NCBI RefSeq assembly: GCF_013307435.2
Contig: NZ_CP102846.1
Location: forward strand, 124,001-188,000
Direction: 5' to 3'
DNA: 64,000 nucleotides
From: Microvirga terrae
GTDB taxonomy: Bacteria; Pseudomonadota; Alphaproteobacteria; Rhizobiales; Beijerinckiaceae
Positions 42,201 through 50,807 of this stretch are shown piece after piece. Every line of letters begins with the position of its first letter. The first letter of the stretch is position 1. The notes under the pieces were generated by a model, which searched no databases, was not told where the DNA came from, and was given only the letters and a program-made list of their open reading frames with translations. Position numbers and translations under genes: made by a program.

Positions 42201-44847
42201 GAGGTAGATCGATGAGCGTTTCGATCGATCGCTCGCCAAGCGTAGTCCATATCCTCTCGTACTCCGCTTGCACCTCGCCATCCGTGGGCGCCGCCGTCCA
42301 TGTAATACCGACGCCTCGAAGATAGTCGAGACAAACGTCGACTGCGCGGCTGTTCTGATCGAGAAATGTGTACACATCGAGCTGAAGGCACGCTACGCTA
42401 GCCTGCTCTACCGCCGTGGTTGCACGTTCCGACAGCGTAAGCAGATGCTGCTCGGCCGCGGGCAATTGCCCAGTGAGGAACTCGCATTCCGCTTGGTTCA
42501 TTGCGAGCGCGAAGCACAGTTCGTGACGCCGTTCCCAGGCATCGCCGCCTAACAGCTGTCTGCCCGCCGCGAGATAGCTCAATGCCGACGCGTAGGCGAC
42601 CGAGGACTTCGCGCGGAGCGCCGCGCGCAGGTTGTATTCTGCCAACTGCTCCCGCTCCTCACGTGCGGTCATCAACTTGGCGCCTCGGTTGAGCTGATTC
42701 ACGATTTCGAAGATCGCCTCATCAAGTGTCGCTGCGGGGATCCGCGCCACGAGGAGCCTGCCGATCCGCAGATGGACCTGTGCGCGCTGTGCAGCCGGGA
42801 TCAGAGAATACGCCGCTTCCTGCACGCGATCGTGGATGAAGCGGTAGCGATTGTCCTGGCGTTCGATGAGCTGCTGACGGACGGCCGACCACAAGGCCGC
42901 GTGGACCTGCTCCTCCGACATCTGCAGGACGACCGTCAGTATCGCCGCCTCGGCGACATTTCCGAGGCAGGCTAGCTGCGGCAGCGCCTGCTGTGTCTCG
43001 GCCGGCAGACGCGCCAGTTTGGCCACCATGAGATCCACGACGTTGTCGGTGTACCGCTTGGCGTGGATCAGCTCAAGGTTCCACGACCAGCGTGAGCCCG
43101 CATGGTCAAACCACAGCAGCCCCTCCTCGAAGAGCGACGAGAGAAACTGCATCACGAAAAACGGATTGCCTTCCGTTTTCTCGTATACCAGCTCCGCAAG
43201 CGGAGTGGCATGCTGCGCTTCGCAGTGCAGGGTGTGGGCGAGCAACCGCTCGATGTGCCGTCGCGCGAGCGGGGCGAGCGCGAGCTCGTGGATCCGGCCG
43301 CCGGCGCGCTTGATCGCCTCGAGCCTGCGTCGGAGCGGGTGGGCGGCATCCACTTCGTTGTCGCGGTAGGCCCCAATCAGCATCAGATTATGCAAGTCGC
43401 CCCGGGTCAGTACATCTTCGAGCAGATCGAGCGTTGCCGCATCGAGCCACTGCAGGTCGTCGAGGAACAGAGCCAGCGGATGTTCGGGCTGCGCGAATAC
43501 GGCTATAAATCGGCGAAATACGAGCTGAAACCGATGCTGCGCCTGCTGCGGCTCCAGTTCCGGCACCGGCGGTTGCTCTCCGATGATCAGTCGCAGCTCC
43601 GGAATGAGATCGGTCATCAGCCGGGCGTTTGGGGCGAGCGCCTCGATCAGCGCGTCGCGCCAGGTAGCCAATTCCACGTCGCTCTTCGCCAGAAGAGGCC
43701 TGACGAGGCCTTGAAAAGCTTGGGTCAGGGTTGCATAGGGTATGTCGCGCTTGTATTGATCGAACTTCCCGGCGGCAAACATCCCCCGGGGCGGAATGAG
43801 TACCTTGTGCAGCTCATTGACGACGGACGACTTTCCGATCCCCGAGTACCCGGAGACCAGTACGAGTTCCACGGCGCCATTCGCGGCGACACGATCGAAC
43901 GTGGCGATGAGCGTTTCGATTTCGTTCTCACGTCCATAGAGATGCTCGGGAATCAGCAACCGGTCCGACGCGTCCTGCGTCCCGAGCGGAAAAGGCTGCA
44001 CTCGTCCCACGGCCTTCCACTCGTCCAGGCATCGGCGCAGGTCCGCGATGAGGCCCGCCGCCGTCTGGTAGCGGTCGTCCGCAGTTTTCGCCAACAGCTT
44101 CAGGACGATCGCCGACAGCTGCGCTGGTACCGCGGCGTTGCGCAGGTTGGGAGGATCCGGCTGGCGGGCGATGTGGCAGTGGATCCACTCCATGGGATCA
44201 GCGGCCACAAACGGCAGCGTACCGGTGAGCATCTCGTAGAAGATGACCCCCAAGGCGTAGAGGTCGCTCCTGGAGTCAATTGAGCGATTCATGCGCCCGG
44301 TCTGCTCGGGGGCCATGTAGGCGAGCGTGCCGGCGATGGTCTCGGGCGGCTCAGGCGTTTGGCGCTCGCGCGCCAGGCGCGAGGCGATGCCGAACCCGGT
44401 CAGGCGCACCTGCCCGTCGGGGCAGCCGACGAGGATGTGGGCGGGCTTGAGGTCCTTGTGGATGAGACCGCGCTGGTGGAGCTGGCCCAGAGCTGTCGCG
44501 ATGCCGATCGCCAGCGACAGAAACTGTCCTATCTCTAAGGGGGAGCCAAGCCGCCGGGCGAGCGGCTCGCCGCCGGGATCCTCCAGCACCAGGATGGTCC
44601 GGCCCCGCTCGCGCTTCAGCGCGAGCGGACGCAGCGCCCAAGCAGCATCAAGCTCGTCCTTCAGGCTGAATGAGTGCGCCAGCCGCTCGAGACTGGCGGG
44701 CGAGGGATACTCTGTAGCCGGAACCACGACCAGAACGGCAGTCTGATCGGGATTGCTTCGTTGTCTGCAGAGTGCGCGTTCGCCGTCCTGCCACAAAACC
44801 TGGAAGGTTTCAGTTCCCTCACCCTTGACCTGAAGGGATGGGTCCAT
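39268..44847 (-). CDS. Trifunctional Ser/Thr-kinase, ATPase and sensor histidine kinase
   Basis: A very large cytoplasmic signalling protein of 1859 residues. Residues about 80-280 are a protein-kinase domain with HKDLKP (about 130-135) and APE, but the DFG motif reads GFG, losing the metal-binding Asp. An AAA/NACHT-like ATPase follows, with the P-loop SGYSGIGKSS at about 332-341 and FLDDLQWLD as Walker B. Then come a long helical repeat region, a GAF domain (about 1330-1490), a PAS domain and the histidine kinase (GSIAHEVNQPIA with His near 1625, NLIVNAIEAL, DTGPGLD, GMGMGL). The ATG at 44847 has GGAG; a TTG lies six codons before. No cognate response regulator adjoins it. The long helical part probably senses proteins or assembles oligomers. 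Confidence 0.85.
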   Translation of the reverse strand: MDPSLQVKGEGTETFQVLWQDGERALCRQRSNPDQTAVLVVVPATEYPSPASLERLAHSFSLKDELDAAWALRPLALKRERGRTILVLEDPGGEPLARRLGSPLEIGQFLSLAIGIATALGQLHQRGLIHKDLKPAHILVGCPDGQVRLTGFGIASRLARERQTPEPPETIAGTLAYMAPEQTGRMNRSIDSRSDLYALGVIFYEMLTGTLPFVAADPMEWIHCHIARQPDPPNLRNAAVPAQLSAIVLKLLAKTADDRYQTAAGLIADLRRCLDEWKAVGRVQPFPLGTQDASDRLLIPEHLYGRENEIETLIATFDRVAANGAVELVLVSGYSGIGKSSVVNELHKVLIPPRGMFAAGKFDQYKRDIPYATLTQAFQGLVRPLLAKSDVELATWRDALIEALAPNARLMTDLIPELRLIIGEQPPVPELEPQQAQHRFQLVFRRFIAVFAQPEHPLALFLDDLQWLDAATLDLLEDVLTRGDLHNLMLIGAYRDNEVDAAHPLRRRLEAIKRAGGRIHELALAPLARRHIERLLAHTLHCEAQHATPLAELVYEKTEGNPFFVMQFLSSLFEEGLLWFDHAGSRWSWNLELIHAKRYTDNVVDLMVAKLARLPAETQQALPQLACLGNVAEAAILTVVLQMSEEQVHAALWSAVRQQLIERQDNRYRFIHDRVQEAAYSLIPAAQRAQVHLRIGRLLVARIPAATLDEAIFEIVNQLNRGAKLMTAREEREQLAEYNLRAALRAKSSVAYASALSYLAAGRQLLGGDAWERRHELCFALAMNQAECEFLTGQLPAAEQHLLTLSERATTAVEQASVACLQLDVYTFLDQNSRAVDVCLDYLRGVGITWTAAPTDGEVQAEYERIWTTLGERSIETLIDLPLMTDPASLATAEVLSKLFSTAAFTAPNLASLTICKAISLSLERGVCDASCLSYVLLGRIAGPRFNNYEAGWRFGQLGYQFVERRGLKRFEASTFLCFSIFVIGWMRHIRTASDLVRRAFEVANRVGDLTYGAYTRNILASDLLFAGEALPDAQREIEQGLEYARNAQFPLVVEFLTTQLALVRTLRGVTPTFGSFNDVEYDEHLTEKRFGTNPELGIAACFYWIRKLQARYLAGDYATALHAATNAYQLLSTTSSLIEEAEYHFYSGLAHVARCDTVSGSDREAYIAAIRLHHVQLQKWAEIGPDNFEHRAALLGAELARISGDDADAMRGYELALRSARQNGFIHNEALTHELASRFYAARGFDNFAQLYWRNARSGYQQWGAEGKVRHLEAMYPHLRAEEPAPATTIAAPVEHLDLSTVIKVSQAVSGEIVLDKLLETLVRTALEQAGAERGVLILTHGAEQHVAAEATTRGDQVSVCLRDEPVSPDRLPGAVLHYALRTRESVVLDDAAQSSFAADAYIRQHQVRSVLCLPLLNQAKVIGLLYLENNLTPRVFAPARIPVLKLLASQAAVSLENTRLYKDLAEREARIRRLVDADVIGIVIWDLDGRLLDANDAFLRMVQYTREDVAAGMRWFDMTPPEWQEAHVLEEAEELKTTGMMKAREKEFFRRDGSRVPVLIGAACFDEPPDQGVAYILDLSERKRAEAEARESERRYREVQLELAHANRVTTMGQLTGSIAHEVNQPIAATVISAQAALRWLGRQPPDLDEVRQLLAQIVKNGARAGEVIHRIRALIKKAPAQQDVLAINGPIREVIELTRTEAMKSRVSVTAELAENLPLICGDRVQLQQVMLNLIVNAIEALSGVHEGAREVVIRTEQDGAGDVLVSVRDTGPGLDAQGIEQVFEAFYTTKASGMGMGLSICRSIIEAHGGRLWASPNEPRGARLQFTLPPWQEDVAAENRASRPAARHRHLNGLS

Positions 44848-45239
44848 CTGGGGCTCCGCTGGCAAGCTGGGGGGCAGTCAGTCTCGTCTCGTAGTGGCTA
44901 CGACCAGCTTAATCTCACGGTTTTGCCATTGCCAAGGGGGAGATGGTATCAGCCTTGGGAGGAGAGCCACAGTTCTTCAACCTGCGGACGGGACCTATCA
45001 GCCCCGGGCGGCTTGTATGGTTTGTTCGACGGAACGGAGCGCGAGCGTCCCAGCTGGTTGTCCTCGTTGCCACCAATGGCGTGCAGGAGCGGTGGCCGGT
45101 CGGCGCCGTGGCAGGCTCGAAGCGATGAATAAACGAAAGCTCGGTATGGTTATGGCATTTCAATCTAGGCTTTTTCAGCCGTCGTAAGGCGGAATGGAAA
45201 GGGTCCCATTCATCCGAACCGGTTCGGGTGCCGGTGGGA
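44848..45239. other. Stretch without a supported gene
   Basis: About 390 bases upstream of the large kinase. It presumably holds its promoter, but I cannot point to convincing boxes. Confidence 0.35.
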
Positions 45240-45480
45240 CTAGGCGACCTTCGGCAGCAATGCCTTGATGTTAGCTCGGCCCAATTCGAGGAAGCGGGGC
45301 AGTTTCAGGGTTTGGCCAAGGCTCCCGGCCGGCTCGTTGACCGCGAAGCCCGGATCACCCGTGGCGATCTCCAACAGGATCCCGTTTAGATCGCGAAGGA
45401 AGAGCCCAGAAGTACTTGCGCTCCTACTGCTCCGTGGCGCGGATGCTGTGGTTTACAGGGAGCTGCAGGAACCGAGTCCT
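45240..45480 (-). pseudogene. C-terminal remnant of a glyoxalase-type ring-cleaving dioxygenase
   Basis: The minus strand reads GLFLRDLNGILLEIATGDPG, then FAVNEPAGSLGQTLKLPRFLE and a stop. This is the end of VOC-superfamily proteins (FRDP-G-LFEIATD-PGFA-DE...LG..L.LP). Just upstream, ERKYFW fits the expected YF but is one frame away and preceded by a stop. The metal-binding Glu (LLEIA) is present, but most of the protein is gone. Confidence 0.65.
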
Positions 45481-45804
45481 TGGGTAGAGGTGCCTCGATC
45501 GTCGCTGGTGGTCACAAATCCCAGTAGCTCCTCCTGACCTACGCCGCGAATTACCAGCAGCATGCCATCCCGCCGCACTCGAATGTTAAGGCGAGGATGA
45601 GGTCCTTGCGCTGGGTTCTGGCAAATCCGGACCTTCAGCGCTGGCATCGCAGCGACCAAGATGAAGCGTGCAATCAGCGTTATACCGGCCGGATCATATT
45701 CCTGAGCGTCTTGTATTGCGCCCCACATGGTGGTGACCAGCCTACGAAGTGCCGCTGCAGCGACGATGTCCCGGAGACGTGGAGCATGCAAATCCTGCAT
45801 CCAT
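45481..45804. other. Stretch between two gene remnants
   Basis: About 320 bases. A minus-strand frame of 115 codons (45800-45453) is open but resembles nothing and has no ribosome site. Not annotated as a gene. Confidence 0.35.
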
Positions 45805-46034
45805 TTCGCGAGATTGTCCTCAGGCGATCGCGATCAAACTCAGGACCAATGGCTCATCCGGTATCGCCTATGACAGCGTCCGTGATGCGAAGGGCGAATG
45901 CATCGCCATCTTCCGCCCGAAGGTGTTGTTCAACTGCCGTCAAGAGCGCCAACTCACCTAGGTTTGGGATGGCGCTGTAATCTCCACGATCTATGAGAAG
46001 AGAGATTTGACCCTCTGGCTCCTCCTCTCCTGAG
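45805..46034 (+). pseudogene. RES-domain toxin, C-terminal remnant
   Basis: Plus-strand frame LRTNGSSGIAYDSVRDAKGE then CIAIFRPKVLFNCRQERQLT, a TAG, and VWDGAVISTIYE. It matches the end of RES toxins (LR..GS.GI.Y.SVR..GGEC.A.FRP.....R...HL.Y.WDG). The TAG takes the place of the conserved Tyr before WDG. RES toxins cleave NAD+ and pair with Xre/MbcA antitoxins, the same antitoxin family seen twice elsewhere in the window. The N-terminal half is missing. Confidence 0.65.
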
Positions 46035-46642
46035 CTCATAGCTCAAGTTTCCACACCAAAGCCCTTTCGATCCCTCCCCTTCGGTCTTGATGCGGGAGAT
46101 AAATCCGCTGGTCCCTGCATGTACGATTACCAGTCGAAATCCGACATCGCACCTATCGCGGTTGAGGTGCGGCAGCTGCCGGCGGCAGTTCTCCCATCGC
46201 TTTCGGCAATGGTAATCGCCACAGATTCAAAGAAGTCTCCTGTCTCGTACGCCGTGCTCGTGCGCGTCGCCTGCTGGGTCAGACGATGCGATCCAGTACT
46301 TGTCTAGTGTCTGACCCTATCGCATGTGCCTGAAGTAGCCCGAGGTATCCGCGATGACCTCGCACTCCACATCGAGCGGGCAAGGACTTCCACCAGCCCA
46401 GCAGCGCCGGAGGCCTCTGCAAGAAAGAAGTGGCTTGCCTCGTCGACCTGATCCGCCGCCATACCCCTGAACGACCGCCTGCATGAGACCCGACTGCGCC
46501 TGACCCGCTGGGGACTAGGAAACCTCCCGTGTACTCCGACTTACCCCTACGCAAAATGGCGTAATCCCCGCTATGTACACATCGAATAGGCTCGAAATCT
46601 GCGGCATCGACGGCAACGGGATTGGGGACTTCACCACCAAAG
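46035..46642. other. Long stretch with no supported gene
   Basis: About 600 bases; open frames overlap on both strands and none has coding-like composition throughout. Confidence 0.4.
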
Positions 46643-47356
46643 TCAGAAACTCCCATACTTTCGCCAAGATGAATCTGCGCTTTGATCCCCGTAGCGCGCG
46701 GGACTGTCCGATGGTTGACGGCCTCGGGCATGGACTACGCCGGCACCTGTGAGCCGCAGGACATTGAACTGTCCATAGGTATCGTCGAGCTCAAGCGGAA
46801 TCGGACCCCATCCTTGGGCCGAGGCGCTACCGATCTCAGCCAGTTCAAACTCTATCCCTTTCGGGAGGTCAATTCGCACTCGGTGTTCCTCGCCGGTGGC
46901 AGGGCTGATGATCGGTCGTCCGCTCGCTACGAGCCGTCCCACGATAGAAACACTGGCCCTTCGCCGATCGATGTCAGCCTCGAACGCAATCGGTGCGAAT
47001 ATCGGCTCATGCACCGTGCTCGCCATGGCGTGGAAGACCCACCAATGGGTCTTCGCTTCCTGGGTCTCTCCACCGTGAATAATCGTGGCCAGAGCCTGAC
47101 GCTGACGCTCGTCCGCGCGTTCGTCGATGACGGCCTGCATTGTGCCACCACCCTCGAAGATGGCTCCTGGCCATGCATAGAACAGAGCCACGTGCAGGTT
47201 ACCCAACGGCACGTCACCAAAATGGCCTCTGTCAATTCGGACCACCTCGAAACCGCGGCAGTTTCCGTGTGATGGTCTTCGCTCGAATTGGCAGGGGCAG
47301 CCATAATCACAGTTGCAGCTGCCAAATGAGATTCCTTCCACGTACCAGTCAATCAT
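46643..47356 (-). CDS. DUF1326-family protein
   Basis: A 237-residue protein. The family start is clear: MIDWYVEGISFGSCNCDYGCPCQFE with a CNCxxGCPCQ motif, likely a metal or thiol site. Later HWWVFHAMASTVHEPIFAPI and PKGIEFELAEIGSA follow. The family normally stops shortly after a GAGVVHA-type strand; here about 25 extra residues follow, perhaps from a frameshift near the end. DUF1326 proteins are usually next to a DUF2182 membrane protein, as here (48 bases apart, same strand). Biochemical role unknown. Confidence 0.8.
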   Translation of the reverse strand: MIDWYVEGISFGSCNCDYGCPCQFERRPSHGNCRGFEVVRIDRGHFGDVPLGNLHVALFYAWPGAIFEGGGTMQAVIDERADERQRQALATIIHGGETQEAKTHWWVFHAMASTVHEPIFAPIAFEADIDRRRASVSIVGRLVASGRPIISPATGEEHRVRIDLPKGIEFELAEIGSASAQGWGPIPLELDDTYGQFNVLRLTGAGVVHARGRQPSDSPARYGDQSADSSWRKYGSF

Positions 47357-47404
47357 GGTGATCCTTCCCACCGAAATGCGGTGCGTCCTGTGAATGCGAT
47401 GCGG

Positions 47405-48262
47405 TCAGAGCGCTCCAGCCAGCACTACGATGCCGGCGCCGACCATCGTTGCCGCACTCGCCCGGATCAGACATGTGCCGTGCGGGGTGATCTTTTCCAG
47501 TAGGACATAGAGGGCAATACCCCCTATCCAAAACGGGTTCATAATGCCCCCGACAAACAGCAGTCCCATCAGGAACCAGCAGCACCCGACGCAAAAGCCG
47601 CCATGCAGTAGGCCCATGCGGAAGCCGCCTACGGCTCCGGGGCGCCAATGTTCAGCGATGAAGCCGATGGGCGAACGGCAGCGCGTGAGGCAGATACCCT
47701 TGATGGGCGAAAACTGATAGAGACCAGCGGCGATGAGGATGGCGGCAGCAAGGACGGGACCCGCCGCCATCGTCATGGGGGAGATGAAGCCGGATACTTC
47801 TAGGCCCCATTGGACAAGGGTAGCACAGAGACTGAACGATCCCCACACCGCGAGATATCCGGCCGTCAGAGCGCTTGCCATGAGAGAAGGTGACCCACCC
47901 CGATCCTTGCGAAGGTGGAGAGATGTGGCGAGCAGGACCAATGGCATGGCACTGGGCAGCATCATTGCAGCCATCATAATCCACCACATCAGAAAGATCA
48001 GAGCCGCATGGGACGGCGACCACGGGGCAACGCGCATTGTGATTGAACCAATCATATCTCCCATTTCACCGTCGGAGCTTATTATTGTACTCGCGCCGAT
48101 CAGCGTCCACGCCCATGCTGAGATTGTAATGAACGCGAGGCCAGAGATCACCAGCACTTGATCGCGCTGCAACACCGCAAGGTTGAAAAGATCGAGCGCC
48201 CAGTGCATGTCGACATCATGTCTGGCGTTAGCCACGTGATGGACCTTACTTGGTTCTGCCAT
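47405..48262 (-). CDS. DUF2182 integral membrane protein
   Basis: A 285-residue membrane protein with about six transmembrane helices. The family signature MWWIMMAAMMLPSAMPLVLL (a Met-rich membrane motif) is followed by LYQFSPIKGICLTRCRSP and the His/Cys/Gly-rich GLLHGGFCVGCCWFLMGLLF. Conserved Met, Cys and His suggest binding of a soft metal such as copper; this is inference. First gene of the DUF2182-DUF1326 pair. Confidence 0.8.
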   Translation of the reverse strand: MAEPSKVHHVANARHDVDMHWALDLFNLAVLQRDQVLVISGLAFITISAWAWTLIGASTIISSDGEMGDMIGSITMRVAPWSPSHAALIFLMWWIMMAAMMLPSAMPLVLLATSLHLRKDRGGSPSLMASALTAGYLAVWGSFSLCATLVQWGLEVSGFISPMTMAAGPVLAAAILIAAGLYQFSPIKGICLTRCRSPIGFIAEHWRPGAVGGFRMGLLHGGFCVGCCWFLMGLLFVGGIMNPFWIGGIALYVLLEKITPHGTCLIRASAATMVGAGIVVLAGAL

Positions 48263-48286
48263 CCTGGTCCCCATCAGAGGAGGCAC

Positions 48287-48699
48287 CCCGGTCGGGAATT
48301 GGAGCGGTGGCGACCCCAGCGCCCTTTATGGAGCTCGCAGCTCGAGCCAACAACACCGTTTTGTCCCTGGATCAGGACAGAGGCACAACGATTTGTGACA
48401 AAATCGGGTGAAACATTGATAGCAGTTTAGAGGATTGGAATCGTCGCTCGAAAGGACGTCGCGGAACTGTACGTTGCCGGGCTAGTTCCAGAACGACAGC
48501 CCGAGGAATCTTTTCTGAATGATAATGAGTTCGCTCTCCGATGCACCTGGAGCATCCATGAACAAATCGTAATGCTCGAATCAACCGACCGTTCACCTGC
48601 CTAGGTGTCTCCCCTCGCGGGGGCTCACAGAAAAACGAGGACTGTTCTACGACTTACTCCACAGTTGGTCTTGCTGCTACCGTCTCGGCAATTGTCTGT
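48287..48699. other. Stretch without a supported gene
   Basis: About 410 bases upstream of the DUF2182 gene. Probably its promoter region; I see no clear boxes. Confidence 0.35.
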
Positions 48700-48900
48700 T
48701 TGGCGGCGACAGCTGCGTTAGCAGGACCTCTTCCGGTTGGTACTACCTTTCACAAAAGCGAGATCGTTCAGACTCAGTTTCGGGACCATGGTCGCCGTTT
48801 TGGTCCACCTCGGCGAATTTGTAAGACGGAGGTTGTCCGGCGCTGGGTACGAGGCCGCCCAATTCTAGAGCGCGTCCAGCGCTGCCGTACCGTACAGTAG
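48700..48900 (+). CDS. Small exported basic protein, start uncertain
   Basis: The frame continues upstream as a hydrophobic signal-like segment (TVSAIVCLAATAALAG) without an ATG, and 48700 is a TTG. The mature part has two Cys (RICKTEVV, RVQRCRT) and many Arg. A terminator follows directly, which argues that a transcript ends here. The start codon may have been lost. Confidence 0.35.
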   Translation: MAATAALAGPLPVGTTFHKSEIVQTQFRDHGRRFGPPRRICKTEVVRRWVRGRPILERVQRCRTVQ

Positions 48901-48911
48901 TAGCATCCAAC

Positions 48912-48938
48912 GCAAAGGGTTCCCAGGAGCCCTTTTGC
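48912..48938 (+). terminator. Hairpin terminator
   Basis: GCAAAGGG pairs with CCCTTTTGC (one bulge), 11-base loop, 11 bases after the small exported gene. Confidence 0.5.
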
Positions 48939-48966
48939 ATACCGATTTCTCAAGATGCCTAGTTGA

Positions 48967-49344
48967 TTGACGAGGATGTTTGTCTGCTGGTACTTCAGTT
49001 GCGATCACGCCAAGGCAGCCTATCATCACCTCGTTGAGGACCGGAAGAATTCCCGTTTCAACCAAATCGCCTTCTACGGTCGAGAGACCTACATGGTCGT
49101 TAGCGGAAGAATGCTCAAATTGTTCTCAGCTCTCCCCAAGATCAAAGCTGACGATCCGCTGCACACAACCATCGACACTGTAGGCGCCCCGTGTAAGCCC
49201 AAGACAGTCTGGGTGGCATGCCGCAGTCTGGAGCCGGACAATATCAAGCGATACAGATTAGAACTGGTGGCATTTGCCGCCCAATGCCTGATCATTGCTG
49301 CCCAACCGCAGCAACTCATGGCACGCTTTGCCTGCATTCTGTAG
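48967..49344 (+). CDS. Hypothetical protein, 125 residues
   Basis: MTRMFVCWYFSCDHAKAAYHHLVEDRKNSRFNQIAF... with VACRSLEPDN and a hydrophobic C-terminal helix. Several Cys. No domain known; AT-richer than its neighbours. It ends 27 bases from the convergent epimerase gene. Support is limited to an uninterrupted frame. Confidence 0.35.
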   Translation: MTRMFVCWYFSCDHAKAAYHHLVEDRKNSRFNQIAFYGRETYMVVSGRMLKLFSALPKIKADDPLHTTIDTVGAPCKPKTVWVACRSLEPDNIKRYRLELVAFAAQCLIIAAQPQQLMARFACIL

Positions 49345-49371
49345 CGAATGCCAAAGATCGGCAGGTCAGGA

Positions 49372-50433
49372 TTAAGGGATCAACCGGTCAGCTCTGAACT
49401 CTGCAAAGGGGTCAAAGAAGGCGTCATCGGTCGGCTGGTAGGCGGTAAAGCCCAGACGACGGCTCTTCGACATGTCGGTCACGACCTCGATCGGCCTTCC
49501 GAGATCCGCATCCGTGTGCCAAGGCGATGCAAGACGGCCGAGGTCTGGCTCAAACAAGCCCTCGCGCTCGGCAATCTCACGCCAAATAGGGGCGTCCTCC
49601 TCCATCTGCTCTTCCAGGGGCAGGACGGACCCGTCAAACGGGGCGGGGTCAAGGTCCAACCATTCGGCAAGGCGTGCCCACATCCAGTTCCAGCGAAAGA
49701 CATCACCGTTGACCACGTTGAATGCCTGATTAATGGCGGCAGGGGTCGTCGCTGCCCAGAGAAGATGTCTGGCGAGCAGCCGGGCATCGGTCACGTCGGT
49801 CAACCCATTCCATTGTGCCGCCGAGCCTGGAAAGCGGAAGGGACGTCCCGTCTCGCGGCAGAGTGTGGCATAGACGGCCAGGGTCGTTCCCATGTTCATG
49901 GCGTTGCCCACGGCCTTGCCGATGACCGTATGCGGGCGATGGATGCTCCAGGTGAAACCGTCGCGCTGGGCTGCCGTGAATACCTCGTCCTCCTGCGCAT
50001 AGTAGAAGTTCTCGACGTCGAGCCGGCCTTGATCTTCGCGGAACGGTGTCTGCGGGAGCGTGCCCTTGCCATAGGCCTCAAAGGGGCCAAGGTAGTGCTT
50101 GAGACCCGTGACCAGTGCGACGTGTCGGACCGAGCCGGCCGGCCGCAGCCCATTCAGGAGATTGCGCACCATGGCGGCATTGACGCGGATGTTCTCTGCT
50201 TCCGTCGCCTGGCGTGACCAGGTGGTGATGAACACGGCCTCCGGCTTGACCTCGGCAAGAGCCAATGCGAGTGCGGCCGCGTCGTGGAGATCGACCGCGA
50301 TCGGCGTCACGCCCGTCTGCGCTGGCAGTCTTCGGGCCACACCGAGAACCTCCCAGCCCTCAGCGGCCAGCAGCGCTGCCGTTGCGCTCCCGACGACACC
50401 GCTCACTCCTGCCACCAACGCCGTCTTAGCCAT
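49372..50433 (-). CDS. NAD-dependent epimerase/reductase (PRISE-like extended SDR)
   Basis: A 353-residue extended SDR. The cofactor motif GVSGVVGSA (GxxGxxG) is at the N-terminus. The long insert LVTGLKHYLGPFEAYGKG and active-site region FYYAQEDEVF, with Tyr, fit the PRISE (progesterone 5-beta-reductase/iridoid synthase) group rather than sugar epimerases; W..HRPHTVIG and a substrate lid (WNWMWARLAEWL) follow. Such enzymes reduce enones with NADPH. A decayed relative lies at 34440-34780, so the family was once present twice. Monocistronic. Confidence 0.85.
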   Translation of the reverse strand: MAKTALVAGVSGVVGSATAALLAAEGWEVLGVARRLPAQTGVTPIAVDLHDAAALALALAEVKPEAVFITTWSRQATEAENIRVNAAMVRNLLNGLRPAGSVRHVALVTGLKHYLGPFEAYGKGTLPQTPFREDQGRLDVENFYYAQEDEVFTAAQRDGFTWSIHRPHTVIGKAVGNAMNMGTTLAVYATLCRETGRPFRFPGSAAQWNGLTDVTDARLLARHLLWAATTPAAINQAFNVVNGDVFRWNWMWARLAEWLDLDPAPFDGSVLPLEEQMEEDAPIWREIAEREGLFEPDLGRLASPWHTDADLGRPIEVVTDMSKSRRLGFTAYQPTDDAFFDPFAEFRADRLIP

Positions 50434-50807
50434 TGCAGCCTCCTGGTTCGGAGATAGTAGCTAGGCATCGTAGCCGTCGGTCGCTAGAGGAGACCGTCCG
50501 GTACCTTGTTGGCTACCCTGTCGTCATTGCTGCCGGGTGCCGCTTCGACCAAGCCAGGTGAGGTCGTGCAGGAGAACAACCTGTCAGATCTCTCAGGCTG
50601 ACATGATGCTCCTCGACCACATCTCTCTCGTGACGACAGCCGGTAGAACTCGATTCGATGAAGTCGGAGAAATGTCGGTCGCCCACTTCCGATGCTTCGG
50701 ATCAACCTCTACTCGTGCAACACCTAGTCACAGTACCGTCCTTTGTCGGATTTTCATTGAACCTCGGCGCGGCACTGTGCCGGCAAAACGCAGAAGGTCG
50801 TAGGGAA
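50434..50807. other. Stretch without a supported gene
   Basis: About 370 bases between two divergent genes; no good frame or RNA structure seen. Holds their promoters. Confidence 0.35.
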
